From Anaeromyces robustus (lineage: Eukaryota > Neocallimastigomycota > Neocallimastigomycetes > Neocallimastigales > Neocallimastigaceae), in the NCBI GenBank assembly GCA_002104895.1, contig MCFG01000042.1:37501-101500 (forward strand): 64,000 bases of DNA, written 5' to 3'. How positions within the stretch are numbered: position 1 is the first letter of the stretch; each line of letters begins with the position of its first letter. The notes below the pieces were generated by a model, which saw nothing but the letters and a program-made list of their open reading frames with translations, was not told where the DNA came from and searched no databases. The translations under genes and the position numbers were made by a program. Shown in pieces: positions 1-12,295 of the stretch.

Positions 1-2007
1 TTATCCTTTACCATATTCAAAATAAAATAATTTTAAATTTTCCATAATATATAAATTAATTCACATAATCTAAATAAACTTTTATACATATTCATCTTAA
101 TTTTTTTTTATTTGTTTTTTTTTTTTTTTTAATTACACCAAATAATAATTATAAATGTTGTATAAGAAATATTTATATAAAAATAAAATATTAAAAAATA
201 AAATAAAATAAAAAAAAATTATATATAATTATATATATTTTTTTATTATTAATTATTAATCTCTAGGTTATTATTATTATTATTATTTTAATAATTTGTG
301 CTTCAACAACAACAACAACAACAACTACAACTACTACTTCTATCATCCTTAAAATAAAATAATTTTAAATTTTCCATAATATATAAATTAATTCAAAGAA
401 TCCAAATAAACTTCTACACAAATTCATCTTAATTTTCTTTTTTTTTTTTTTTTTTTTTTAATTACACCAAATAATAATTATAAATGTTGTATAATAAATA
501 TTTATAAAAAATAAAATATTAAAAAATAAAATAAAAAAAAAAAATTTATATATAATTATATATATATTTTTTTATTATTGTAATTATAGGATTAATGATG
601 GGGGATCGTTTTTTAAGGTATTTACATTAATTAGAAATTAATTTAATAAATGTTGGGTTTTTTTTTTTTTTTTTTAAAAAAATAAAAAAAAAAAATTAAA
701 AACAATTATAAAATTTATATAAATAAAACTTTTTGTTTAATTTATATATATATATTTTATAATTTATGTGTATAAAAATATTTTATGATAAGAATTATAC
801 TAAATATATATTATATTATAATATAAATTTCTATTATAAAATCACTGTGTTATATTATAGAATAATATATATTTGTTTTTTTTTTTTTTTTTTTTTTTTT
901 TTTGTTTTTTCTTTTTTTGTTTTTTGTTTTTTTGTTTTTTTAAGAATTTTAAATTATTTGTTTTTGCTTGTTTAATTATTTGTTTTAATTCAAATTTTTT
1001 TTTTTTTCTTATTAGAATTATTATTTAGTGATAATTTTTAATTTTTTAATTTTTTAATTTTTTAATTTTTTTAAAATTTTAATATTTATTAATTTTGATA
1101 TTTATGATTATAAATAATTAACAATCAGTAAAGAACGTTTTATTATAAATCATAAACATTCCTAAAAATTGTTAACCATTTTATTAAATTTATCAAAGAT
1201 AATTTTTTATATTAACTGAAATATATATTTTAGTTAACTTTTTTTATAAATCTTCTTTTATTAAAAAAAAATTAATAATAATTGAATTTTTTATTTGTTT
1301 ATTTTGATCTTTTATTATTTTAAAAAAAATTTTTTTTTTTTATTTGCAAATTAAATTATAATTTAAATTGAAGAATAAATAAAAAAATAAAAATAAAAAA
1401 TTATGTTTAAATAAATTAATCATATATTGATATAAATATGTTTTATCATGTAGAAATAATTGCTGTTAATTATTTCTTTTTTATATAAATCCTATAAAAA
1501 TATTTAAAAAAAAAAAATTAAAAAAAAAAATATATTATATATATATTTTTTTCAATAATTATATGTATACATATACTTTTTTTTTTTTTTTTTTTTAAGA
1601 TTTATATTTTATATTTTGATATTTGTAAATTGTTTTTAAATTATTATTATATTATTATTTGTTATTGTTATTTCTATTTCTTTGATATTTATATTTTATT
1701 TAATAATTAATCATTTGAGTGGTATAATTCTTATATATTTAAATAATATTATTAATTGATATTATTCATATATGATTTTTTTTAAAAAAAAAAAATTATT
1801 TCTAGTGTTTTTTTTTTTTTTTTTTTTTTTTTTTTTGTTGTTGTTGTTGTTTAAAATTGTATTTTTGTTGCTTTTTTTATTTTTATTTCTTAAATAATGT
1901 GATATCTATAATGGAAAAGAAATATTTAAAAAAAAAAGTATTTTAATGTATATCATTTGATAATATGTAAATGAAAAAAATATGTATTTCTTTTCTCTTT
2001 TTTCTTT

Positions 2008-2042
<35 letters not shown>

Positions 2043-2221
2043 TATAAATTCTATATTGATATTTTTTTTTTATTTTATCTTACGATATTTCATTTTATGA
2101 TTAAAATTATGTTTAAATTTTATTAAAATTATATTAAAGATAGATAAAATAATAAGATATATATTTTTTTTAAAAAAAAAAAATTATTAAACTATGAATG
2201 ATATTATTTTTTTTTCTAAAT
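1..2221. other. Intergenic A/T desert with duplicated block
   Basis: No gene seen. The stretch holds long T and A homopolymers, a short (AAC)n run around 306-325, a (TTG)n run around 1836-1850 and a ~220-bp block present twice (see the repeat entry). Open frames here, such as the one near 766-975, are translations of T runs interrupted by single G or C and lack coding character. Confidence 0.7.
20..575 (+). repeat. Direct duplication of a ~220-bp block
   Basis: Copy 1 runs from about 21 to 242 and copy 2 from about 353 to 574, an offset of ~332 bp. They share the landmarks TTTTCCATAATATATAAATT, AATTACACCAAATAATAAT and TATAAATGTTGTATAA in the same order. They differ by scattered substitutions and by homopolymer length. 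The ~110-bp spacer between them carries (AAC)n and (ATT)n microsatellites. It could be a segmental tandem duplication or two copies of a dispersed element. Copy 1 lies close to the window edge, so the full extent is unknown. Confidence 0.75.
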
Positions 2222-4219
2222 TTAAATATCAGTGGTTAAACTTCTTGGATGTTTTCTTAAATTTTTCATTCTTTTTACATTATCATCATGACCTATTTGT
2301 GATTTTATAAATGATAAGAAACGTTTGGCATAGAATTTTGGATTCACTGCTGATACCGTTTTTGAATCACTTATTATTGATTTAAATATTGATTCACATC
2401 TCTTTGTGAAATTATAATTAGTAAATATATCAATAATACCAAGGAAATATATTTCTGGTAAAGGTTCATTATTTTGATCAGTTGCTTGGAAACCACCTCC
2501 ATCTTGACTGAATGCAAAATGTTTACGTTCTTCAGGTGTATCGCTTGGTAACATTGATACACCAGTTGAACCTAAAGTTACTGGATTAGATTCTGCAAAT
2601 GCTCTTGCTATTGCAATAGCTTTACTATTTCTATGATTAATCATAGCTGATTGTTTACTTAAAGATTCTGGATTAGGTTCTATAATAGAAAGTGTTGTAT
2701 CACGAATATTTTCTTGATTACCTTTATTCATATTGTGACAACCGACTAATAGAGAATAGTCCATAACATTATTATCAGATAAGAATTTGACATCTTTTTC
2801 TAATTGTTTAATAAATATTTCTTTCTTCTTATTACCTAAATATAGTTTCTTTTCATTCTTAATCCAGTTAAGATCTTTTAAAACAGCTAATTTATTATTA
2901 ATTTCTTCTTCAGTTGGAATAAATCTACCAATCTTAGATCCCTATAATATTTTAAGTTATAAAAAATGTTATTTTATTAATACTATACTATAAAATTATT
3001 TATAATTTCTTAAAAAAAATAAAAAAAAATTAAATATGAAATAATTAATAAAATTTACCTTAAGATCATATTTAACATGAATATCTTTATCTGGTGGGAA
3101 TATATTTGCCATAACAATAAAGTGAATCTTTTTACCGTATGGAATTTTAACACGATGAAGACCATAAATCTTACAAATTAAAGTATCTGGATTATTTTTA
3201 ATATGTTCATAATAGTTCTTTAAGATTTTTAATAAATATTTATGTTCAGAATGATGAACGGTTTTTATAATAAATCTATAATCTTGAGAGTAGTAAAAGA
3301 AACTTCCACTCTTTCCTGGAGAGCCTAATTCTGAAAGTACATATTTATCAGTTAAAGACATCTATAATTTTGAATTGATTTTTAAAATAAATATATAAAA
3401 TAATAATTGTTTTAGTTTTATTTTATTATAGGTTTATTGATTAATTAATTTTAAATTAATGATAATAATTAAAATAATTCATTATTCTTACTAAATAATC
3501 AGCTGTATCAATTTTGCACATTTCTCTAATTGAACGGAAAACCCATGGAGCATAATCCTTGAATTTATAGTAATATTCAGAGGAAGGCATAAGTTCATTA
3601 TTGTTACTATTTATAAAAATTAAATTAAATTAAATATTAGCATATGTATTTTAAGAAAATAAAAAAAAACTTTTTTTTTACAATTCTATAAAAAAAATAA
3701 TATAATATTAAAAATATATATATATTAAAAAACTTACACATCCAAAGCTATTTTATGTTTAGCAGTAAAATCTTCTGGAACTAATGGTCTCATTTCTTTA
3801 GCATTACAACGAGTAACCTATTAAAATTTTTATAATATTTGATATAAATATTAATAAAAAATTCTAGTTTTTTTTTTTTCTTATTTTTTCTCTTCTACTA
3901 ATTATATATTTATCATTATTTGTTATCTTAAAATAATACATACCGAGAAACGAATACCGTTCAACATATTTAACATTAATATATAATGAACATGATCTTC
4001 TCTAATTGGAGTACCAATTAATACTTCAAGAGCTTTAGATTGTCTTTTTCTAGAATGAGATTTTCTAATAGAAATACTAGTAACTGAATGTTTTAATGAA
4101 CTAGTTCTTTTTATACTATCACTACGATATGGAGTTTGATTGGATTGAGAATTTTGGTTGGAAGTAGATGAGGTAGTTGGGTCTGATAAAATTAAATGAT
4201 TTGGAAGATCTGATGACAT
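2222..4219 (-). CDS. Phosphatidylinositol-4-phosphate 5-kinase (PIP5K/MSS4 family), 5 exons
   Basis: Makes PI(4,5)P2 from PI4P at the plasma membrane, upstream of actin organisation and endocytosis. My exon model on the minus strand is 4219-3944, 3817-3738, 3606-3492, 3361-3059 and 2941-2222, giving ~497 residues in frame with GT..AG introns. Visible signatures are the N-terminal GIRFSVTRCNAK segment, ADYL then the glycine-rich [10 protein letters not shown] loop, the catalytic lysine in RFIIKTV (~190), [19 protein letters not shown] (~318-325), SQDGGGFQ, the IID motif (~429) and the activation-loop NPKFYAKRF. The ~90 residues before the kinase core are Ser/Asn/Thr-rich and shorter than in yeast Mss4. 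No MORN repeats are present, unlike plant PIP5Ks. The kinase family is certain. Type I rather than type II substrate specificity is inferred from overall resemblance only. Confidence 0.95.
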
Positions 4220-5044
4220 TCTATTATAAGTTTATATAAATATTATTATAATAATGTTAATATTATATCTTTTATAATATATAATAAAAAGTATATATTA
4301 ATAATAAAAATTGAATTTAATAATAAATTTTCCCATAAAACAATTTAAATTTTTATAATCTCGATTTATATTTATGAAAATTTTGATTAAATTTTAAGCA
4401 AAATAATTAATTTATTATATAACGATGTTTATATATTCTATATTTATTTATTTATTTATATATTTTATAAAACTATTTTCAAATTATAATTTATATCATA
4501 TTATTTAAAATTGAATAATTTATCTATTTCAATAATTTTATATTATTATTTAAAATTTATCAATTATTTTTCAATATTATATAAATAACTTACTTTAATG
4601 AATGAATATAATAATCAATATTAAATTCTTTTATCTAATTTTTTTTATTCTGTTTTTTTTTTTTTTGTTTTTTTGTTTTTTTTTTTTAGTTTTTAGTTTT
4701 GTTTTTGTTTTTTTTTTTTTTTTTTGTTTTTTTTTTTTTTTTTAAAAAAATTATATGTTTTTCTTTTTTTTTAGATTGTTTTTAATTTTATATTATTTTA
4801 TTTTGTTGATTTGTTAATGATGATGTTATAATTACTTTCTTCTGTAATTATATATTGAACTAACAAATAACAACAAATATCTTATTAATTGTTTTTTTGT
4901 TATGAATTGCTTTGTTTTAATTCAAATCTATCTTTCTTTTTTATTATATTTTAATTTTATATATATATATATATTATAATTTTGTTTTGAATTATATCAG
5001 AAAGAAAAAAAATTTTATAAAAAAAAATATATATATTATATTAA

Positions 5045-5111
5045 TTTTTTTATTTATTTATTTATTTATTTATTTACTTATCATTAAATAAATAATTAAA
5101 TAAATAAATAA
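5045..5111. repeat. (TTTA)n / (TAAA)n foldback
   Basis: A run of TTTA units is followed after a short spacer (ACTTATCATT) by a run of AAAT units. The two halves are complementary and could form a hairpin of more than 20 bp. Confidence 0.7.
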
Positions 5112-5147
5112 TTTTGATTTTTGATATTATAATATGTTAATTATTAT

Positions 5148-5186
<39 letters not shown>

Positions 5187-6099
5187 GGTATCCTTAAAAA
5201 AAAAAAAAAATATGATATATGATATATGATATATTATATTAAATACATATTTAATATAAACTATTAATATTTAATATAGTTTTGAAATATTTAATTAATA
5301 TATATGAAAATATTTCATATAACAAACTTTTTTTTGTATTACTTTACAAAGTTAATTTATTAATTATATCACAATATATTGATAATATATTAAATATATA
5401 TTATTATATTACTATTGTTTTAATATATATTATAATATATATTACATATTGTTGTATATTAATTCGAAAATTTTGATTATCAATTTTATGAAAAAAATTA
5501 AAGTAATATATTATAATATATTATACAATATATTATAATATATATTATTTAATATATTTCTAACAAATGTAATTAAGTCATCATATATTACAATATATTA
5601 TTTTATTAAATAAAAAATTGTATTACTTTATTAAAAAAAAACAAATGTACAGATTAAAAATATGTATATGTTAAATAATAATAAAAAATAAAGTTATATA
5701 ATCAATAGAACATTAAAAAAAAAAAAAAAAAAAAAAACATTTTTCCTTCTCCACATGAATCTATTGGATTTTTTGGCAGTTAAAAAAAAACCATCATCTT
5801 TTAACATCCAATGGCTGATTATAAACCTAAAAAAAAAAAAAAAAAAAAGAATGAAAAAGAAGAAATAATTACTAATATAATTATATAAATTTTTGGTTAT
5901 ATATAATGAATAACTAATAAGAAAATAAAATTAAATTTCAATTAAATTTACCTCTATGATTATTAATTATTGAAATAAATAATACTAAAATAAATAATAA
6001 AAAGAATTAAATAATTAAATAAATTATATTAAATGGAAATCAAGTATATATAAACATATATTAAAAAAAAGAATTAACAATAATAATAATAAAAAAAAA

Positions 6100-6154
6100 C
6101 TGTAGTTTATTAAGTACATATATTAAATAATATATCTTATTTAATAAACTACAG
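6100..6154. repeat. 14-bp perfect inverted repeat (hairpin)
   Basis: Arms CTGTAGTTTATTAA (6100-6113) and TTAATAAACTACAG (6141-6154) are exact reverse complements around a 27-nt A/T loop. It immediately abuts the foldback at 6158-6318 and could be part of the same non-autonomous element or a 3'-end structure. Confidence 0.8.
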
Positions 6155-6157
6155 ATA

Positions 6158-6318
6158 ACATTTGTGATAATTATTACATAATTAAAAATGTCTCTTAATA
6201 TACAAAATAGTTATTTTACTAATTATTATTAATTATTGATTTATTATTAAAATAATTTTTGTATTACATTTTTTAATTATAGTAATATTAACTATTTTTT
6301 GTAGTTGAACACAAATGT
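6158..6318. mobile_element. MITE-like foldback element (~160 bp)
   Basis: The ends are ACATTTGTG and its complement CACAAATGT. Further inward the two halves remain imperfectly complementary: TACAAAATAGTT on the left against AACTATTTTTTGTA on the right, and ACATAATTAAAAATG against CATTTTTTAATTATAGTAAT. A similar AACAAATGTAATTAA sequence occurs near 5569 and AACAAATGTAC near 5640, which suggests a dispersed family. There is no coding capacity. A foldback MITE is the likeliest reading, but chance A/T complementarity contributes. Confidence 0.4.
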
Positions 6319-7244
6319 AATTAATAATTAATATCTTATTATTATTAATTATTAATGTCTGTAATTATATTGATCTAACCCTTAATGATATCTATTATTA
6401 CATATTAATATTATATTATAATCTTGATAGCTTTGGTTCTCCTTCCACTACTGATTGTATCTTTAACTACCCTAAACAACTACTGAAAAACCAAGTATTG
6501 TTGTTATTGAACTTCTATATTTAAATGTAAAAGAAAACCCAAACCCTTCAAGATAAATCTTGGATTTTAATATCATTAAAGAAAATATCAAGATTATAAA
6601 GAATCCAACAATTATATAAATAATAACAGTAATAAAAAGTAATATATATTAAATAATTTACCTATAGATATCACAATATAACATTAAATTTAAGAGTATC
6701 TCAATGAATGAAAATTCCAATGACTTTTTAAAGGTTATCGTCACAATTACAACAACTACTCGAAAGATGATTGTGAAAGATGAAGTTTATTTTATTTTTT
6801 TAAAAAAAAAAGAAAAATAATAATAATAATATAAATTATAAATAAAATTAAATAATAATAAAAATGAAAAAAAATTTTTTCAATTTAATATATATTAAAT
6901 AATTAATAAAATTAAAAAAAAAACGTATTTTATATAATGCATTACAATACAATTAATATATTTTGACACTATTTATCAATTTTTCTATACTAATTTTTAT
7001 TTTTTTTTAATCCTTTTTTTTTTTTTTTTTTTTTTCAATTAATACTTTTTCAATTTCTTTTCTTATTAAACTTTTGCTTTTTTTTTTAGTTAAAACTAAG
7101 ATTAATCTTTATTTAAAAATAATTATTAAAATTAAACATACATGTGAAGTATAAATTACATTAAAGTAAAAAAGATATTCTTTCATTGTGTATCCTATAA
7201 TTATTAAAATGATTAAAAAATTTATGGGTTAAATATATTAAAAA

Positions 7245-7506
7245 TAATAAATAATAAATAAATAAATAAATAAATAAGTAAATAAATAAATAAATAAGTA
7301 AGTAAATAAATAAATAAATAATAAATAAATAAATAGATAATAAATAGATAAATAAATAATAAATAAATCAATAAGTCAATAAATAAATAAATAAATAATA
7401 AATAAATAGATAATAAATAGATAATAAATAGATAAATAAATAATAAATAAGTCAATAAGTCAATAAATAAATAAATAAATAAATAATAAATAAATAGATA
7501 ATAAAA

Positions 7507-7542
<36 letters not shown>

Positions 7543-7643
7543 AAATAAATAGATAATAAATAAATAATAAATAAATAAATAAATAAATAAATAATAAATA
7601 AATAATAAATAAATAAATAAATAAGTAATGAATAAATAAATAA

Positions 7644-7711
<68 letters not shown>

Positions 7712-7712
7712 A
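7245..7712. repeat. (AAAT)n tetranucleotide array
   Basis: About 470 bp of AAAT units with frequent AATAAT phase slips and single substitutions (AAGTAAAT, GATAAT, TCAATAAG). Interrupted variants recur at intervals, which suggests the array grew by duplicating blocks as well as single units. Open frames through it encode only a YLFI-type repeat and are not genes. Confidence 0.95.
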
Positions 7713-8035
7713 AATTATATATAAATAGATTGATAATAAATGTAGATTTACAGAAGTAATTTTTTTTTTTTAATCACACAATTTGTACATCAACTTTATT
7801 GAGTTTAAATATATTAATATACATGAATCATAATTTTTTTTTATGGCACGAATCATAAAAAAAAAAAAAAAAAAAAGCACAAAAATAAAAAAAAAATAAT
7901 AATAATAATACTAATAAGAAAAAACTAGATAACCAATATAGATATATGTAATATTATTACATAAAAAACAAATAAATCTTTACTAGCCCTTAATTCTACA
8001 TATAAAAAACTAAAGTAAAAATTGATCTATTCTAT

Positions 8036-8095
8036 TCTACTTGGGGTCGGTAAATAGGATCAACATTTGTCCTACTATAGGCTGTCCTACATTAA
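8036..8095 (+). mobile_element. Possible retroposon (SINE/RTE-LINE) 3'-tail fragment
   Basis: An isolated G/C-richer patch reads CTACTTGGGGTCGGTAAATA, then GGATC, then GTCCTACTATAGGCTGTCC. The ACTTGGGGTCGG...GGATC layout resembles, from memory, the conserved 3' domain shared by Au-type SINEs and some RTE-clade LINEs. No element boundaries or target-site duplications could be fixed by eye. It could equally be an unrelated gene relic. Confidence 0.3.
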
Positions 8096-9241
8096 GTAAA
8101 GAATAATACAATACATTATGTTGACGTTGACTGTAGAGTTTATTTACAATTAATATATATAATACATGAAATGTAAAATTTTATTTTTCTATTTTTTTTT
8201 TTTTTTTTTTTTTTTTTTTGACAACTTCACATTTATTGCATTAAACATCTATAATAATTTTTTTTTTAAAAAATATATATAGATATACATATTTAAATTA
8301 GTAAGAAATGAATTATAAAGAAAAACTAAAAAGAATACACAAAAATATATATATAAATAGGCTTTTTTTTTTTTTTTTTTAATTTTTTTTTTTTAATTAT
8401 ATATATTTTATTATAGATAATCTAAATTAAATAATTATTAATTTTAAAGGAATAAAAAAATATTAAAAGATAAAATAAGAAAAAGAATAAAAGAATAAGT
8501 AAAAGAATTTTTTTTTTTTTTTTTATTTTTAATTTACGATTATTAATATAATTGATATTATTTACAAAAAAATTTTATAAAATTGTTTATAAAAGATTTT
8601 TCATTTTCTATTTTTTTTTTTTTTTTTTGTTTTTTGTTTTTCGTTTTTTGTTTTTCATTTTTTGTTGTTGTTTTTGTTGTTGTTTTGTTTTATTATATAT
8701 ATTATTTTTTTTGTCTAAATAATTAAAAATTTTTCTTTTAAAGAATATAAATCAAAGGAATGACATACTACTATTTTTTATATATTTTTATTGTTTTTTT
8801 TATATTTTTTTTTTTTAAAATTAAAAAAAAAAAAAAAACAATAGTTTCAATTTTTCGTTTATTCCTTTTTCGTTCACTTTAATTTATACCCTTTTCTAAA
8901 TATATATATTTATTATTATCATTAAAGATTTTTTTTTTTTTATATTTTTATTATTTCTATAAATACAGATATATATAAATTAAATAATTAGAAATAATAA
9001 ATTATAAAAAAAGATTTAAATATAGTATTATAAAATGTTAAATTATTTTAACATCATTTTCTATTACTTTTTTTTTTTTTTTTTTAATTGTTTGCATATT
9101 TTATATGCATATTTTATATTAAATTTTTATATTATAATTTATATTATAATTTCATAAAATAAAAATGAATATTCTTTTTCTTTGCTTTATCTTTATCTCT
9201 TTTTTTTTTTTTTTTTTTTTTTATCTTTTACCTATTTAATT

Positions 9242-9243
<2 letters not shown>

Positions 9244-9293
<50 letters not shown>
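9244..9293. repeat. Poly-T tract of ~50
   Basis: An uninterrupted run of about 50 T, one of the longest homopolymers in the window, downstream of the acyl-CoA synthetase stop codon (that gene lies on the minus strand). Homopolymer length is unreliable in assemblies. Confidence 0.9.
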
Positions 9294-9294
<1 letters not shown>

Positions 9295-9545
9295 TTATGT
9301 ATCATTTAATGTTGTTATTTTTTTTTTCCTTATTATTATTTTTTTTTTAAAAAATAATAATAAAAAGAATTATTGTATTATAATATAATAATGTAATAAT
9401 GTAATATTACTGTAATATTTGAAGAAAAAAAAATTAGGAAAAACTGTATTTATTTATATTTATATTAATATTAATATTTATTTATAAGGTTGAAACTATG
9501 AAAATTTTTTTAAAAAAAAAAAAAGTTGAATTATTTTATATGATT

Positions 9546-12295
9546 TTAATTATCTTCCTTATATTCACCAAGAGCTTTATACATATTATCAATTTCAGTC
9601 TTATATTTAAGATAAGCCTTATTTCTTTTTGTTTTGAAAGTTGGAGTTAAAAGACCATTTTCCATAGTAAATGGTTCAGAAATTAAACAAATATCAGCTG
9701 GAATTTCAAAACCATGTAATTTAGTTTCTTTTGCCATTCTTTTTATTTCATCCAAAATAAGTGTTTTAACATCTTTATTCTTACATAAATCTTCAAGAGT
9801 AGCATTTTCTATACCAAATTTTTCTTTAACAACTGGTGCAAGAACTTCTTGATCTGGTACAACAATAGCTACTAATTTAGAACATAAAGATGTACCATAA
9901 ACAAAAAGTTGACTTATATATGGATTATCAAGTTTAGATTCAATATTTTCTGGTGCAACATATTCACCTTGTTGTAATTTGAAAATATTCTTCTTTCTAT
10001 CAATAATTTTAAGTGCTTTATTTGGAAGAATGACACCAATATCACCAGTATGGAACCAGCCATCTATAAATACTTTTTTAGTTTCTTCTTCATTCTTATA
10101 ATAACCTTTAGTAACATTAGTACCATAGAAACAAACTTCACCTCTTGGTTGATCATCTGTTGGATAATAATCCATTTCTGGTACAGCAACTAATTTAATT
10201 TCAAGAGATGGGAATGGTGGACCAACATGATGACCATATGGAGAAGTGTAATCACCAATTAAAGTTAAAATACCACAAGCTGAAGTTTCTGTAGCACCAT
10301 AACCTTCAATGACATTAACACCAAAGATAATTCTAAAGAAGTCCATAACCTTACTTTCAATTGGAGCTGCAGCACTAAGAATAAGTTTAAGATTATTACC
10401 TAAAAGAACTTGAATCTTCTTGAAAACAATTTTATCCCAAATGGTATTTCTAGTGACACAACCTTTTTCCAATAATTTTTTCTTTTGATTAAAGGCAACA
10501 TTGAACATAGTTTTAACAGCAATATTTGATTTTTCAATAGTTTGATTAATAGTATCATAAATTCTTAATAAAACTCTTGGAACAGCTGGGAAGACAACTG
10601 GTTGAACTTCTTGAATATCTTTAACTAAATCTTTTGGATTACCACTAAAGAAAGCAATTTTCATACCATAACCAACCATAGCATGAGTAATACAACGTTC
10701 AAACATGTGAGCTAATGGAAGATAACATAAGTGAGTATCCTTATGATTAAATTTTAAAGGATCTGGAATTAATTGGAAGAAGGCAGCATCAGTACCAACC
10801 ATATTCTTGTGAGTAACAATAACACCTTTTGGTTTACTGGTAGTACCAGAAGTGTAACAAATAGTACAAACATCATCAGGCTTTGGTGGTACATGTTCTT
10901 GTAAATGTTCTAAACCGTAAGTAATATTTTCGTTGAAAGTTCTAATAGTAATACCTCTTGATTGACAAGTTTCTTTGTAAGATTCTTCAATTTCATCTTC
11001 AATGACAATAATATGTTTAAGTATATTGGATTGTTCGGATATTTCTAATAATCTTGAAAGGAATTTATTTGAGGTTACAATTAAAGATAATTCAGAATGT
11101 TCAATAATGTAAGCTAATGCTTCCTTATCAAAAGTATCATACATTGGAACAGATATAATAGAGTAAGCAGAACAAGCTATAAAACAATAAAAATAATAGA
11201 ATATAAATAAATAAATTTAAAAAAAAAAAAAAATTATTAAAATTATAAATAAAATATAATAATAATATAAAAAAATATTATATATAATATAATATTTTTA
11301 ATATAATATAATAATTTAATAATATAATATGATATGATATGATATGATATGATATGATATAATAAATATTATAATTATAATGATAAATAATAATTATAAT
11401 AAAATACTAATACATATAATTTAATTATTAAATAAATATATTATTATATATTTATTTACCTTCATCAACAAGAAGCCATTCTGGACTGTTCTTTAAATAA
11501 ATACCAACCATTTTATCACCTTTTGGAGCAAATTTGTAATAGTCTATAAAAGCAGAACCTAAACCATTTCTTTTTTGTTCAGCTTCAGCTATATTTTATT
11601 CAAATAATATTTATTTTACAATAATTCAATATTTAGTATATTGGTTTAGATTTTTATATTTATAATAAATAAAAAAATATTTTTAATAATAAATATAAAG
11701 ATATTTTTTATAGTGTTTCTTATAATAACATTTTCAAAAAAAAAGAAAAAAATAGGATTATTAATATTTAAAAAAAAAAAACTAAATTACTTCTATTTTT
11801 TTTTTTTTTATAAAATATACATAAATTATCAATAAAATATTTATTAATTTTATATATATTATATATTTTCTTTTCTTTTTTATGTTATTTCTTTTTGTAC
11901 TATTAATTATATTTTTTATTTTTTTCAATTTTTTTTTTTTTATTTTTTAAAACATAAAATATAAAACATAATATATTGATAAAAAAGAAATTAAAATAAA
12001 AATTTAAAAAATAATATACTTTACCATAAGTAATATATTCATATGGTCCATTTCCGTTAGCTCTTTTACCAAGGAATTTATCACCAATGGTCTTACCAAC
12101 TTCAAACATTTCAAAAATAGTACTAGCTGAATAATCTTCATTAACATAACCTGGACCTCCTTTCTTTGAAACAGTAGTAAGTGGAGTACCTTCTGGGGTA
12201 AGCTTTGATCTGTAAATATCAGATTCATCTGGGTTATCGTTCTTGATAACACAAGCTTGGTCTCTAATTTCTTCAATTGGTCTGTCTGGAATCAT
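9546..12295 (-). CDS. Long-chain acyl-CoA synthetase (ACSL/FAA family), 3 exons
   Basis: Activates long-chain fatty acids to acyl-CoA with ATP for lipid synthesis and remodelling. The exons on the minus strand are 12295-12025, 11588-11460 and 11176-9546, giving ~676 residues, normal for the family. Both introns are phase 1, with GTAAAG and GTAAAT donors. Signatures in order: the ATP-binding TICYTSGTTSKPKG (~238-251), YLPLAHMFER, EGYGATETSACG (~424-435), DGWFHTGDIG (~505-514) and the FACS-type segment KNIFKLQQGEYVAPENIE. No transmembrane segment or peroxisomal C-terminal tripeptide is evident (the protein ends EDN), so location is open; ER or lipid droplet are common sites for relatives. A glycine-poor N-terminal ~90 residues precede the AMP-binding fold, as in yeast Faa1/4. 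Identification is firm; chain-length preference is not readable. Confidence 0.96.
11331..11360. repeat. (GATAT)n pentamer run in the second acyl-CoA synthetase intron
   Basis: About six GATAT units lie inside the intron between the second and third exons, embedded in AATAT-type sequence. Confidence 0.85.

Larger units (their letters stand above)
5740..6790 (-). pseudogene. Possible decayed gene (unrecognised)
   Basis: Three patches have richer base composition than the surrounding desert: about 5740-5830, 6400-6600 and 6660-6790. Read on the minus strand, the first (highest coordinate) is open for ~40 codons. It ends in a GTAAAT donor-like site near 6660. The last begins after a T-rich tract ending in AG (~5830) and is open for ~30 codons, containing FLTAKKSNRF. 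The middle patch has several stops in every frame. I do not recognise a family. It may be a pseudogene, a transposon relic or chance. Confidence 0.2.
4220..9545. other. Intergenic desert between PIP5K and acyl-CoA synthetase
   Basis: This holds the 5' flank of the PIP5K gene (T-rich on the + strand, 4640-4745) and a (TTTA)n/(TAAA)n foldback at about 5045-5111. It also holds decayed-looking coding patches (5740-6790), a hairpin and a foldback element (6100-6318), the large (AAAT)n array at 7245-7712, a retroposon-tail-like patch at 8036-8095 and a ~50-T run at 9244-9293. I found no intact gene. The part nearest 9545 is the 3' flank of the acyl-CoA synthetase. Confidence 0.6.

Noticed and set aside
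766-975. Phe-rich open frame in T runs
   Set aside because: Homopolymer translation with no splice logic or family resemblance. The same holds for 9182-9388, 17796-18035 and 52044-52235.
7222-7455. Open frame encoding YLFI-type repeats
   Set aside because: Pure translation of the (AAAT)n array. The same artefact occurs at 21023-21211, 41804-42013 and 61255-61452. A four-base repeat has no in-frame stop in some phases.
9546-11144. Acyl-CoA synthetase starting at 11144
   Set aside because: That methionine lies inside the AMP-binding fold. Two upstream exons join in frame and supply the missing N-terminal ~145 residues.
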